A stretch of DNA of 64,000 bases from Cohnella lupini (GCF_003386205.1 NZ_QRDY01000003.1:310001-374000); one strand, 5' to 3'; shown: positions 17,170-25,823, counted from the stretch's first letter. Notes: generated from the sequence alone by a model not told the origin. A program made the numbers and translations.

Positions 17170-17637
17170 TTGACCAAGAAGGGAATGGGTAGAGTCTTGT
17201 CAGAGCAGGGGCACAATTCGGATCAGGAAATGCTGGCGACGATGTCTAGGCACGGATGGAGAATTACCGACCAACGAAGAACGTTGGCGCAAATCTTCAC
17301 GAGCAACGAGGGCTATTTATCCCCTAAGGACGTTTATGATCAGATGAGCTTGAAGTATCCAAGCGTGAGCTTCGACACCGTCTATCGAAATCTGCGAATG
17401 CTGAGCGAGATGAACGTGCTGGAGCAATTTTATTTCATGGAAGGCGGCTTGAAATTCAAGGCAAGCTGCTTGGACCACCATCATCATCATTTGATTTGCA
17501 TCAACTGCGAGAAGACTCTGACGTTCGAATATTGCCCGATGGAGCAACAGATGGCATTACCGGGCAATTATAAAATATTGAACCATCGCTTCGAGATTTA
17601 CGGGCTTTGCGAGGAGTGCCAAGAATCGACGGTTTGA
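17170..17637 (+). CDS. zur: Fur-family zinc regulator Zur
   Basis: A 155-residue Fur-family repressor. The winged helix covers about 25-95 (DTVYRNLRMLSEMNVLEQ), followed by HHHHHLICINCEKT and CEEC, giving the CxxC/CxxC structural zinc site. The segment GNYKILNHRFEIYGLC closely parallels Bacillus Zur, which favours Zur over Fur or PerR. With zinc bound it represses zinc uptake genes; none is in this window. The start is uncertain: TTG 17170 lacks a strong ribosome site, and later in-frame starts at 17185 or 17197 are possible. It probably shares a transcript with ytvI and is followed by a terminator. Confidence 0.85.
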   Translation: MTKKGMGRVLSEQGHNSDQEMLATMSRHGWRITDQRRTLAQIFTSNEGYLSPKDVYDQMSLKYPSVSFDTVYRNLRMLSEMNVLEQFYFMEGGLKFKASCLDHHHHHLICINCEKTLTFEYCPMEQQMALPGNYKILNHRFEIYGLCEECQESTV

Positions 17638-17649
17638 GATCGGAAGTAG

Positions 17650-17694
17650 AAAGTCCCAATGAACTGCGGCAGCGCGGTTCATCGGGACTTTTTT
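17650..17694 (+). terminator. Rho-independent terminator after zur
   Basis: AAAGTCCC...TGAAC (17650-17664) pairs with GTTCA...GGGACTTT (from 17678), followed by TTTTTTCTTT. Confidence 0.9.
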
Positions 17695-17746
17695 CTTTGC
17701 TGCCGAACAGGCGTCGTCACTAACGATGGAATTCCCCCAAAAAGAA

Positions 17747-17776
17747 GTCAGAAGTTTCGAATACGGGGCATAGGCT
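17747..17776 (+). promoter_or_regulatory. Possible sigma-E promoter of cotJABC
   Basis: GTCAGAA (17747-17753) and CATAGGCT (17769-17776) are 15 bp apart, resembling the sigma-E pattern with -10 CATAnnnT. cotJ is a mother-cell sigma-E operon in Bacillus, which is why I looked here. Confidence 0.4.
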
Positions 17777-17844
17777 ATAAGCGGAGCGGAATTCCAGTCT
17801 CGAGCTAACGCGAGGCTGTCCCAACTTCAAAGGAGGAGAATTTC

Positions 17845-18081
17845 ATGTATGATGCCCAATGGCGAGACTACATGCCCTATGTCAGTCCCAATGATCCGTG
17901 TCCCCCGATTCGCGTGAAGTGGTACATCGTGCCGCCGAACCAGTATATTAACTTCCAACCGATGAACCTTCCGCAATTTTCATTGGACGAAGCGTTAAGA
18001 AAGGGCACGTTATGGCCGGCGCTATACAGCCCTTACCCTTCTAGGCGAGGAACGTCCAAAGGAGGCAAAAGCAATGGTTGA
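17845..18081 (+). CDS. cotJA: Spore coat protein CotJA
   Basis: A 78-residue proline- and tyrosine-rich protein (YVSPNDPCPPIRVKWY, then PPNQYINFQPMNLPQFS) typical of CotJA, an inner spore-coat component made in the mother cell. AAAGGAGG lies at the right spacing before the ATG. It overlaps cotJB by 8 nt and is followed by cotJC, the standard three-gene order. Confidence 0.9.
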   Translation: MYDAQWRDYMPYVSPNDPCPPIRVKWYIVPPNQYINFQPMNLPQFSLDEALRKGTLWPALYSPYPSRRGTSKGGKSNG

Positions 18082-18451
18082 TCGGTTCGATCAGGATGAG
18101 CGCGATCGCAACGAGCGCTATGATCGTTACGACCGAAACGACAGACGCGAGCGAAGCGATCGAAACGAACGGAGCAATAAGCCGGATCCGAATGTCCGGG
18201 GAGACGATGCTTACCGCAAAGAGCTCGAGGAATTGCAGAAGGTCGATTTCGCACTAGTGGAGCTAACCTTGTACTTGGATACCCATCCGACGGATATGCA
18301 AGCGGTACAACAGTTTAATCAGCTTGCGCAACGGCGGCAGCAATTGGCTAACGAGTTCGAAATGAAATACGGCCCGTTGCTTCAATTCGGTCATAGTTTT
18401 AGCCGGTTTCCATGGCAATGGGCGGATAGTCCTTGGCCTTGGCAAGTGTGA
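18074..18451 (+). CDS. cotJB: Spore coat protein CotJB with a charged N-terminal extension
   Basis: A 125-residue protein. Residues from about 45 (AYRKELEELQKVDFALVEL) through HPTDMQAVQQFNQLAQRR to WQWADSPWPWQV are the CotJB domain. The usual protein is near 87 residues; here the first 40 or so form a low-complexity string of Asp, Arg, Asn, Glu and Tyr (DRNERYDRYDRNDRRERSDR). Start ATG 18074 is preceded by AAAGGAGG inside cotJA, so the extension is probably translated. CotJB is required for the stable incorporation of CotJA and CotJC in the coat. Confidence 0.88.
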   Translation: MVDRFDQDERDRNERYDRYDRNDRRERSDRNERSNKPDPNVRGDDAYRKELEELQKVDFALVELTLYLDTHPTDMQAVQQFNQLAQRRQQLANEFEMKYGPLLQFGHSFSRFPWQWADSPWPWQV

Positions 18452-18466
18452 GGAGGAGGCGAGCGC

Positions 18467-19036
18467 ATGTGGATCTATGAGAAGAAGCTCCAGTATCCCG
18501 TTCGAGTGAGCAAGTGCGATCCTCGAATGGCCAGGTATCTTGTAGAGCAATACGGCGGAGCGGACGGGGAGCTTTCCGCGGCTTTGCGATACTTAAACCA
18601 GAGGTACACGATTCCCGACAAGGTCATCGGATTATTGACGGATATTGGAACCGAAGAATTCGCGCATCTCGAGATGATCGCGACGATGATCTATAAGCTG
18701 ACGAAGGATTCTACCCCGGAACAGCTGGAGGCCGCGGGGCTAGGCGCTAACTTCGTTAATCACGACGGTGCCATGTTCTACAATAACGCGGCAGGAGTGC
18801 CATGGACGGCTGCTTACATCGGCACCAAGGGCGATCCGATAGCGGATCTCTATGAGGATATCGCGGCGGAGGAGAAAGCAAGGGCGACCTATCAATGGCT
18901 CATTGATTTTACGGACGACGTCGACATCCAAGATAGTCTTAAATTTCTGCGCGAGCGGGAAATCGTGCATTCGTTGAGGTTCAAGGAAGCCGTGGAGATG
19001 CTGAAGGCGGATCGGGAGCAGAAAAAAGTTTATTAG
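18467..19036 (+). CDS. cotJC: Spore coat protein CotJC, manganese-catalase family
   Basis: A 189-residue ferritin-like protein of the Mn-catalase family. Metal-ligand patterns are visible: GELSAALRYLNQR, TEEFAHLEMIATMI (E..H), DIAAEEKARATYQ and EREIVHSLRF. It is a coat protein that may dispose of peroxide in or around the spore. GTGAGGAGGCG precedes the ATG, 15 bp after cotJB, and a terminator follows. Confidence 0.93.
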   Translation: MWIYEKKLQYPVRVSKCDPRMARYLVEQYGGADGELSAALRYLNQRYTIPDKVIGLLTDIGTEEFAHLEMIATMIYKLTKDSTPEQLEAAGLGANFVNHDGAMFYNNAAGVPWTAAYIGTKGDPIADLYEDIAAEEKARATYQWLIDFTDDVDIQDSLKFLREREIVHSLRFKEAVEMLKADREQKKVY

Positions 19037-19056
19037 TTAGCATACGGTTCCAGGCA

Positions 19057-19100
19057 AAACCTGCCCCGGCGACAAAAGTCGTGAGGCAGGTTTATTTCTT
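19057..19100 (+). terminator. Rho-independent terminator after cotJC
   Basis: AAACCTGCC (19057-19065) pairs with GGCAGGTTT (19085-19093), with an inner CGAC/GTCG pair and a trailing TTTATTTCTT. Confidence 0.85.
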
Positions 19101-19110
19101 GGATAAAAGG

Positions 19111-19136
19111 AGTAACTTTCCAAATTTGTTAACGTA
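19111..19136 (+). promoter_or_regulatory. Possible sigma-W/ECF promoter of nfeD-floT
   Basis: AGTAAC (19111-19116) and CGTA (19133-19136) are 16 bp apart, close to the sigma-W pattern TGAAAC-N16-CGTA. The Bacillus subtilis homologue yuaFGI is sigma-W controlled, which supports the call. Confidence 0.5.
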
Positions 19137-19179
19137 TTACCTCATAAGGACGCAAAATCTTGAGAGAGGGGGGGTTGAT

Positions 19180-19680
19180 ATGGAAACGTTAATGATCGTG
19201 TTATTCGGAATCGGAGTTGCTTACGCGGTTATTACGGCGATCGTCGGAGATTTATTCGGTTTGGAAATCCATGCTGGAGAGCTGCCTTTTCTATCGCCGA
19301 CGATCATAGCGACATTCTTGACCGTATTCGGAGGGATCGGATATATGCTACTGCATAATACCGATTGGACGACTTTGCCGGTGGCGGGAGTATCCTTGTT
19401 GATCGCGCTCGGAGTTTCATCCGCCGTGCTCTTCCTGGTCGTCATCCCGCTTCAAGCCGCGCAGAAAGGAACGGCGCTTTCATCCAAGGCGATGATAGGC
19501 CTAGAAGCCAAAGTCATCATATCGATCGAGGCACTTAGATTAGGAGAAATCGTCTATGAGCAAGGCGGAACGCGTCATAACGCTCCAGCCAAAGCCGTCG
19601 AGGATGCCGTAATCGCCCAAGGAAGCCAAGTAAGAATAGTGGACGAGATGGCGGGAACTTTCGTAGTGGAGAAGGTTTAA
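19180..19680 (+). CDS. NfeD-family membrane protein, YuaF type
   Basis: A 166-residue membrane protein with three hydrophobic segments (about 1-20, 40-65, 75-95) and a C-terminal OB-fold-like domain (MIGLEAKVIISIEALRLGEI to the end). This is the short NfeD form that partners flotillin in lipid microdomains. The frame extends upstream to 19081, but that part lies over a terminator and the ECF promoter; GAGAGGGGG precedes ATG 19180. floT starts 32 bp downstream. Confidence 0.85.
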   Translation: METLMIVLFGIGVAYAVITAIVGDLFGLEIHAGELPFLSPTIIATFLTVFGGIGYMLLHNTDWTTLPVAGVSLLIALGVSSAVLFLVVIPLQAAQKGTALSSKAMIGLEAKVIISIEALRLGEIVYEQGGTRHNAPAKAVEDAVIAQGSQVRIVDEMAGTFVVEKV

Positions 19681-19712
19681 TTTTTTATTCGCATAAAGAG
19701 AGGAAGATTGCA

Positions 19713-21149
19713 TTGAACCTAGACGCAACCGTATATATTCCCGTAGGCATCGTCATTGTCATCGTATTGCTTATTATCGTATTCGCATCCAGATACCGTA
19801 CCGTTAAAGCCGATGAGGCCATGATCGTTACGGGAGCGCTCACCCGCGACGGGATGAAAATCGTTAAAGCCGGCGGTACGTTCGTATGGCCGATCGTCCA
19901 AAGCTCATCTTTCCTATCGCTGCAGGTGCAGACTGTGGATGTCCATACGCCCGAGGTTTATACCGTGCATGGCGTTCCCGTAATGGTCGACGGAGTGGCT
20001 CAGATCAAGATCAAGGGAGACCAAGAGTCGATGGCTACCGCCGCGGAGCAGTTTCTCGGGAAGCCCGACGCCGAGCTTAAGGGAATCGCCACGCAAACGA
20101 TGGAAGGGCACCTTAGGGCGATCTTGGGAACGATGACCGTCGAGGACGTGTACAAAAATCGCGAAGAGTTCGCAAGGAACGTTCAAGAGGTGGCTGCTAG
20201 CGACCTGAATAAGATGGGCTTGCAAATCGTATCGTTCACGATTCGCGACGTAAGAGACAAGAACGGATATTTGGACGCGCTAGGCCAGCCGCAGATCGCG
20301 TCGGTCAAGAGAGACGCCGAAATCGCCAAGGCTAATGCCTACAGGGACGAACAGGTAGCGAAATCCAAGGCGCTTGAGGACGGGAAGAAGGCCGAATTCA
20401 CGGCGGAGACGAATATCGCCGAGGCCCACAAGGCGATGGAAGTGAAGAAAGCCGCGTTTAAGCAGGAGCAAGACATGAAGAAGGCGGAAGCCGATCAAGC
20501 TTATAAGCTGCAGGAAGCCCGTACCATGCAATCGGTCAAAGCCGAAGAGATGCAAATTCAAGTTATCGAACGGGAAAAGCAGATCGAGCTAGAGTCCAAG
20601 GAGATTGAGCGCAGGGAGAAGGAACTGGTAGCTACGGTCAAGAAGCAGGCGGAAGCGGAACGGTTCGCCCAGGAGCAACGTGCCGAAGGAGACCGCTACC
20701 AGATCGAGGCCAAGGCGAAAGCGGAAGCGGAATCGGTCAGACTGGCGGGTAACGCGAACGCGGATAGAGAACGCGCCGAAGGAACGGCTCAGGCGGACGT
20801 CATTCGGTTGAAAGGGTTAGCGGAGGCGGAGGCTAAGGACAAGATTGCGGATGCCTTGCGCAAATACGGCGAAGCGGCCGTCATCGAGCTTATCGTGGAG
20901 AAGTTCCCGGAAATCGCGAGGGCCATCGCGGAGCCGCTGTCGAAGACGGAGAAAATAGTCATCGTGGACGGCGGAGGCAGCGGGCCAAACGGAGGCGCCG
21001 GCAAAGTCACGGGTTATGTGACCGATTTAATCGCCAAGATGCCGGAAACCGTAGGCGCGCTGACCGGAGTGGATATCAATCAATGGTTGCGCAAAATGGC
21101 GCAAGGGGATATGTCTGTGAAGAAAGATATTTCTGGCGGAGAAATCTAG
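19713..21149 (+). CDS. floT: Flotillin FloT (YuaG)
   Basis: A 478-residue flotillin. One N-terminal membrane hairpin (about 5-25) is followed by an SPFH/PHB domain (about 30-200) and a long coiled coil rich in Glu, Ala and Lys (about 200-390; typical EA repeats such as KAEAESVRL). Flotillins scaffold ordered membrane domains and influence signalling, sporulation and biofilm formation. Translation starts at TTG 19713, with GAGAGGAAG about 10 bases upstream. It pairs with the NfeD gene in front. Confidence 0.93.
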   Translation: MNLDATVYIPVGIVIVIVLLIIVFASRYRTVKADEAMIVTGALTRDGMKIVKAGGTFVWPIVQSSSFLSLQVQTVDVHTPEVYTVHGVPVMVDGVAQIKIKGDQESMATAAEQFLGKPDAELKGIATQTMEGHLRAILGTMTVEDVYKNREEFARNVQEVAASDLNKMGLQIVSFTIRDVRDKNGYLDALGQPQIASVKRDAEIAKANAYRDEQVAKSKALEDGKKAEFTAETNIAEAHKAMEVKKAAFKQEQDMKKAEADQAYKLQEARTMQSVKAEEMQIQVIEREKQIELESKEIERREKELVATVKKQAEAERFAQEQRAEGDRYQIEAKAKAEAESVRLAGNANADRERAEGTAQADVIRLKGLAEAEAKDKIADALRKYGEAAVIELIVEKFPEIARAIAEPLSKTEKIVIVDGGGSGPNGGAGKVTGYVTDLIAKMPETVGALTGVDINQWLRKMAQGDMSVKKDISGGEI

Positions 21150-21229
21150 CTAAGCGGAGTAGATCGCAAGGGAATTGTAGATTTATGTCGAATAAATGAA
21201 TCTACCAACAGTTACAGGGAGATTTATTT

Positions 21230-22822
21230 ATGCGGCTTATTAAACGAGGATTCAAATTACGATCGACCGTAAACGCGATCGTGTTCGCGACTGTTTTGGC
21301 AACGCTTACGATAAGCTCCGTCGTCGCCTATCGAAGCGAGAAACAATCGCTAACCCGGACGACCTTGCAGCTTAACCAAGTTTATGGGGACAAAATGTCG
21401 GACACCGTCAACGATTTATTCGTTAATTTGAAGCAGAGCCTAGCCGTTACCGGAGATTTCTTAGCTACGGATATGGGGAGGACCGATCTTCACGATCAAT
21501 TGATTCTGTTTCGGAGGAGCCACTCCTCTTTCAATTCGGTGTTCATAATCGATAAAGACGGTTTCGTCTTGGACGGCTCCAATACGGACTCGAACGCTAA
21601 GAAGAACAAAATCACTTCCGATGGCATAACCCAAGCGCTTCAAGTTCAGCAACCGCTTATTTCCGAGCCTTATATAAGCGCGACTAACAAGCTGATCGTT
21701 ATGGTAAGCTATCCCCTTTTCGATCCCGAAGGGAAATACGTCGGATTTATAGGCGGATCTATTCGCCTGCACGAGACTAACATTTTTCAAACCGTGCTCG
21801 GCAATAAGTCCTATCAATCCAATGGTTCTTATGCGTACGTCGTCAGTTCTACCGGTCTTCTTTTGTATCACCCCGACGAGAGCCGAATCGGGGAGAAGGT
21901 CGTGGGCAACCCGATCGTAGACAAAGTGTTAGCCGGCCAAAGCGGTACGGGGCACGTCGTGAACTCTAAGGGATTATCCATGCTGGCCAGCTACTCTTTC
22001 GTCAAAGAGGGCGGCTGGGGAATCGTGGCGCAAACTCCCGAAGAGGTTGTTTTATCCGCGTCCAGAGAGTTGGTATTCAAAATCGTTTTGTACATGCTTC
22101 CGGCAATGCTCGCCTTCATGATTCTGATATATTGGGTTATCGGGAAGCTGTCTGCCCCGTTGTCGAAGCTGGCTACGTTCGCTTCTCAGCTATCTCCGAG
22201 CAACAGCGGCGGGGATGAGCCGCCCGTCATCCATGCGTTCAATTACGAAGCGAACGAGCTGCACAAGGCGATAGGCAGAGCCGTTCGCCATTTCCGGTAC
22301 CAATTCGACAACGTGTCCATGGAGGCGCAAACAGACCCGTTAACCGGTCTGTACAACAGAAGGATGATGGATCGGTTCGTGAAAAACTGGATCGCTCAAA
22401 GCGTTCCGTTTTCCATCATGGTCATGGATTTGGATAACTTCAAAAGAGTGAACGATACTTACGGTCACGATAAAGGCGACGAAGTATTGAAATTCCTCGC
22501 GATCTCGATTAGGCGTTTATTGAGCGAAGCGTCCGTCTGCTGCAGATTCGGCGGAGAAGAATTCGTCGTGCTCATTCCGAACGAGAATTTCGAGAATGCG
22601 TTGTGCGAAGCCGAGAAGATTCGCGAATTTATGGCGGAGACTTCAAGTCCCACCGGTGATAAAGTAACGTTGTCTATCGGATTAGCCCATTACCCCGGCT
22701 TCGCAAGCAATGCCGAGCAGTTATTCCATATCGCCGACGAAGCGTTGTATCGGGCGAAGCGGCTTGGAAGAAACCGCGTGGAGATCGCCCACGAGGCCGT
22801 TTTTGAAGGGAAGACCAGTTAA
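21230..22822 (+). CDS. Diguanylate cyclase with dCache sensor domain
   Basis: A 530-residue membrane-bound cyclase that makes cyclic-di-GMP. Domains: a membrane anchor (about 15-35), an extracytoplasmic dCache-type sensor (about 45-270, with GVWG-like GGWGIVAQTP near its end), a second membrane segment (about 280-305), a short linker, and a GGDEF domain (about 365-525) with DPLTGLYNRRMMD, DNFKRVNDTYGHDKGDEV and the active-site FGGEEF. An RxxD inhibitory site is not present at its usual place just before GGEEF. AGGGAGA precedes the ATG. A terminator follows at 22841. Confidence 0.92.
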   Translation: MRLIKRGFKLRSTVNAIVFATVLATLTISSVVAYRSEKQSLTRTTLQLNQVYGDKMSDTVNDLFVNLKQSLAVTGDFLATDMGRTDLHDQLILFRRSHSSFNSVFIIDKDGFVLDGSNTDSNAKKNKITSDGITQALQVQQPLISEPYISATNKLIVMVSYPLFDPEGKYVGFIGGSIRLHETNIFQTVLGNKSYQSNGSYAYVVSSTGLLLYHPDESRIGEKVVGNPIVDKVLAGQSGTGHVVNSKGLSMLASYSFVKEGGWGIVAQTPEEVVLSASRELVFKIVLYMLPAMLAFMILIYWVIGKLSAPLSKLATFASQLSPSNSGGDEPPVIHAFNYEANELHKAIGRAVRHFRYQFDNVSMEAQTDPLTGLYNRRMMDRFVKNWIAQSVPFSIMVMDLDNFKRVNDTYGHDKGDEVLKFLAISIRRLLSEASVCCRFGGEEFVVLIPNENFENALCEAEKIREFMAETSSPTGDKVTLSIGLAHYPGFASNAEQLFHIADEALYRAKRLGRNRVEIAHEAVFEGKTS

Positions 22823-22840
22823 TTCCTAATCGGCAATATA

Positions 22841-22879
22841 AAGGCTTTTTCCCGATTGAACCAGGGAAAGAGCTTTTTT
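22841..22879 (+). terminator. Terminator after the cyclase gene
   Basis: AAGGCTTTTTCCC pairs imperfectly with GGGAAAGAGCTTTTTT, ending in a T-run. Confidence 0.75.
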
Positions 22880-22997
22880 GCTATTTTCAGAACATGACGA
22901 ATCGATGAAGATTTAATAAAAGGGAATGCTACAGTTGACCTGTATAAATGATAAATATCCATTGATCACTGCTAACAACATGTCGGAAAATGTCTTA

Positions 22998-23022
22998 TAT
23001 AATAGGGATGTAAGCGCTACAA
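22998..23022 (+). promoter_or_regulatory. -10 box with overlapping cre-like operator
   Basis: A consensus TATAAT (22998-23003) is followed by ATGTAAGCGCTACAA (23008-23022), which departs from the CcpA cre consensus at one defined position. The operator would cover the transcription start, fitting carbon catabolite repression of the sugar operon. A LacI-family operator is the alternative reading. No convincing -35 box is seen. The rest of the 22880-23075 spacer shows nothing else. Confidence 0.5.
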
Positions 23023-23075
23023 CAACTTCGCGGAAATGATTAACAAACAATACTACATGTATGGAGGATATAAGG

Positions 23076-24137
23076 ATGCCAAAACAACTCATTGCGCAAG
23101 CGCCGAAGAAAGCAGCTATCGTTTCTTACGAGGAAAGAGAAATGAAACCGAACGAAGTCAGAGTTAAGATCGAGAATGCTTCGCCTAAACACGGTTCCGA
23201 ACTAGCCGGATTTCGCGGCGAGAGCCCGCATACGGCGGACTACTTCGACGAAGAATGGAATATGTTCCTGCCTCGAGATCCTAAGGATGTCTCAACGGAC
23301 GGTGGATTCGGGAGATGGAATCTCGGTAATCAATGGGTCGGCGTTATCGTCGAAGCGGGGTCCGAAGTTACGGAGTATGCGGTCGGAGAGCGAGTATGCA
23401 GCTACGGCGGGGTTCGTGAGACCCACCTGGTTAACGCGGTCGACAACTATTATTTGAAAAAAGTACCCGACGGAATGTCATGGAAAAACGCCGTATGTTT
23501 CGATCCCGCGCAATTCGCTCTCGGAGGAATTCGGGACGCGCACGTTCGGGCGGGAGATCGCGTAGCGATATTCGGTTTGGGAGCGATTGGACAAATCGCC
23601 GCGCAAATGGCGAAGCTCGCGGGAGCAAGCTGGGTTGCCGTCATCGATCCGATCGAGAAGAGGCGCGATGTCGCTCTCGGCAACGGCGCCGATGCGGCGT
23701 TCGATCCGATTAACCAAGACATCGGCCTGGAATTGAAGAAGGCGACAGGCAAACTGGGCGTCGATGTCATTATTGAAACGAGCGCAAGCGAATTCGCGCT
23801 TCAACAATCGCTTAGAGGTCTTGCTTACGGCGGAACGATCGCATTCGTAGGCTGGGCGAGAGCATTTAAGGGCGGTTTGGATTTCGGTCGCGAGGCGCAT
23901 TTCAACAATGCGAAGATCGTATTCTCCCGTGCTTGCAGCGAGCCGAATCCGGATCATCCGCGTTGGAGCTGGCGCCGCATCGAAGACGTATGCTGGGATA
24001 TGCTCAAGAGCGGACAAATCGATTGCGAGCATATCATCAATCCCGTCGTTCCGTTCGAAGAGTCCGCCGAGGGTTACGAGCAATATGTGGATCAACGCCC
24101 CGATCTTAGCATTAAGCTGGGAGTTACCTTTTCCTGA
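23076..24137 (+). CDS. Zinc-type alcohol dehydrogenase-like (MDR) oxidoreductase
   Basis: A 353-residue medium-chain dehydrogenase. The N-terminal GroES-like part includes KHGSELAGFRGESPH; the Rossmann part has AIFGLGAIGQIAAQMAKLAGA near residue 170. The usual four-cysteine structural zinc lobe and GHE motif are not seen, so it belongs to a divergent branch, as found among sugar dehydrogenases. The frame opens at 23061, but its ATGGAGG is the ribosome site for ATG 23076. As first gene of a sugar operon it probably oxidises the sugar or a derivative with NAD(P). Confidence 0.8.
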   Translation: MPKQLIAQAPKKAAIVSYEEREMKPNEVRVKIENASPKHGSELAGFRGESPHTADYFDEEWNMFLPRDPKDVSTDGGFGRWNLGNQWVGVIVEAGSEVTEYAVGERVCSYGGVRETHLVNAVDNYYLKKVPDGMSWKNAVCFDPAQFALGGIRDAHVRAGDRVAIFGLGAIGQIAAQMAKLAGASWVAVIDPIEKRRDVALGNGADAAFDPINQDIGLELKKATGKLGVDVIIETSASEFALQQSLRGLAYGGTIAFVGWARAFKGGLDFGREAHFNNAKIVFSRACSEPNPDHPRWSWRRIEDVCWDMLKSGQIDCEHIINPVVPFEESAEGYEQYVDQRPDLSIKLGVTFS

Positions 24138-24162
24138 TTAATGCTCCGCCCGGAGGTGAAAG

Positions 24163-24996
24163 ATGAGCGATCAATTAGGTTTATTGCTCCGCCATGCGGA
24201 GTTGAACGTCATAGAATTCGACATGAATAGGCGTACCGAGATGAGGACGATCAATCGAACTCTTCCTTGGTACGTGATGTCTTATCACAAGCAAGGAACG
24301 GCAAAGCTTAGGGTCGGCGAAGAGTGCTATACGATTACTCCGGGAACGGTCATCTGCATTCCCCCGAACGTGATGCATGACCACTACAAGGAAACGCAGG
24401 AAGAAACCGAATTCTTGTGGTGGCATTTCACCTTCGAGATCGCCGGCGTTATGGACGCCATGAAGATGATACGAATTCCTTACGTATTCAAGCTGCATAA
24501 TTCGCTTTACTTCGAGAAAGTATTCATGGAGTTTCTGGATTCGACGGCTCAGAAGCGATCGTTGCCTTCCTCCATTTTGGAGCATGCCAAATCGCTTGAG
24601 CTTCTCTACATCATTCTTGATAGCGCTATCGGGAAAAGCGACGGGTCCAAATCGAACAATAATCAGTCGGAAGGCTTCTTGGAGCTGCTCGCGAGAATCG
24701 TTCAATCTCCCGAAAACCATATTTCGCTGAATAGCTTGTCTGAAGAGCTTCATTTGCATCCAACCTATATCAGTAACCGCTTCAAGGAGCTCTTCGGCAA
24801 GTCGCCGTTGCAGGTACAAAGAGAGATGAAGATCCAACGCGCCAAGATGCTGCTTGAGACGAGCGAGCTGTCCATCACGGAAATCGCGCAAAGCCTGGGG
24901 TTCAGCGAAATTCAGAATTTTACTCGGTTATTTAAATCCTATGTCGGGGTTTCGCCGACTCAATTTCGAAATTTGAACAGAAGATGGAGGGTTTGA
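24163..24996 (+). CDS. AraC-family transcriptional regulator
   Basis: A 277-residue regulator with an N-terminal cupin-like sensor domain (about 20-140; ITPGTVICIPPNVMHDHY) and a C-terminal AraC double helix-turn-helix (about 175-275; LHLHPTYISNRFKELFGKSP and ITEIAQSLGFSEIQNFTRLFK). GGAGGTGA precedes the ATG. It sits second in the operon, between the dehydrogenase and the isomerase-like gene, and is the likely local activator for the transporter genes. Confidence 0.93.
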   Translation: MSDQLGLLLRHAELNVIEFDMNRRTEMRTINRTLPWYVMSYHKQGTAKLRVGEECYTITPGTVICIPPNVMHDHYKETQEETEFLWWHFTFEIAGVMDAMKMIRIPYVFKLHNSLYFEKVFMEFLDSTAQKRSLPSSILEHAKSLELLYIILDSAIGKSDGSKSNNNQSEGFLELLARIVQSPENHISLNSLSEELHLHPTYISNRFKELFGKSPLQVQREMKIQRAKMLLETSELSITEIAQSLGFSEIQNFTRLFKSYVGVSPTQFRNLNRRWRV

Positions 24997-24998
24997 GC

Positions 24999-25793
24999 AT
25001 GTTACTAGCGACGCAAGATCGAGGTTTCTTCGGACAAACTTACGAACAGAAGCTGAACAAGCTGAAGGAAATCGGATTTGAAGGGTTGGAGATCGACGGA
25101 AAACCCTTGATCGAAAGATTCGACGAACTCCGTCAGGCGGTTCGCTCGACGGGAGTAGCAATCAGTTCCGTATGCGGGGGATACCGCGGCTGGATCGGCG
25201 ACTTCGATGCGGAACAACGCGCCTTCGCGGTCTCTGATATCTCGGAAATTCTCAGCTACTCGGGGGAACTAGGCGCGAGGGGCATAGTCGTACCGGCGGC
25301 CTTCGGAATATTCTCGAAGAAACTTCCTCCGTTCGGTTCCCCGCGAGCGTCCGACGAGGAAAGGGAAATATTGCTCGACTCGCTGAGCAAGCTGAACGAA
25401 TCGGCATTGGCTTCCGGGGCTGAGCTTCTTCTTGAGCCCTTGAACCGATATGAAGACCATATGATCAACCGGTTAGAGGATGCGGCAAGCTTGATTCGCG
25501 AGGGAGGATTCAAAGGAGTTAAGGTCATGGCCGACTTCTTCCATATGCAAATCGAAGAACCGGATATTTCGGCTAGCTTGAGAGCGGCGGGAGAGCTCGT
25601 CACGCATGTCCATCTTGCCGACAGCAACCGGTTGCAACCGGGCTATGGACATACCGACTTCCGAGCAGGCTTCAGAACGTTAAAGGAGATCGGATTTACG
25701 GGTTACATGGCCGTAGAGTGCGAGCTTGCTCCCGGAGACGGCGAACAAGCCTACGTCGAAATGGCTAAGTACCTGAAATCTTGCATGGATTAA
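24999..25793 (+). CDS. Sugar phosphate isomerase/epimerase (xylose isomerase-like TIM barrel)
   Basis: A 264-residue TIM-barrel protein of the AP-endonuclease-2/xylose isomerase-like superfamily. Candidate metal ligands are the Glu in LLLEPLNRYEDH, the Asp/His in VMADFFHMQIEEP, His in HVHLADSNR and the Glu in YMAVECEL. The family covers epimerases, isomerases, dehydratases and 3-keto-glycoside lyases. The start is placed at 24999 because GGAGGG within the last codons of araC is correctly spaced; 2 bp separate the genes. With the MDR dehydrogenase and ThuA, a keto-sugar route is a reasonable inference. Confidence 0.82.
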   Translation: MLLATQDRGFFGQTYEQKLNKLKEIGFEGLEIDGKPLIERFDELRQAVRSTGVAISSVCGGYRGWIGDFDAEQRAFAVSDISEILSYSGELGARGIVVPAAFGIFSKKLPPFGSPRASDEEREILLDSLSKLNESALASGAELLLEPLNRYEDHMINRLEDAASLIREGGFKGVKVMADFFHMQIEEPDISASLRAAGELVTHVHLADSNRLQPGYGHTDFRAGFRTLKEIGFTGYMAVECELAPGDGEQAYVEMAKYLKSCMD

Positions 25794-25823
25794 CCAATCC
25801 TAGGAAAAACGAGGTGCTCGTTC

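Noticed and set aside
23478..24095. A 205-codon minus-strand frame opposite the MDR dehydrogenase
   Set aside because: Antisense shadow with no family feature and no ribosome site.
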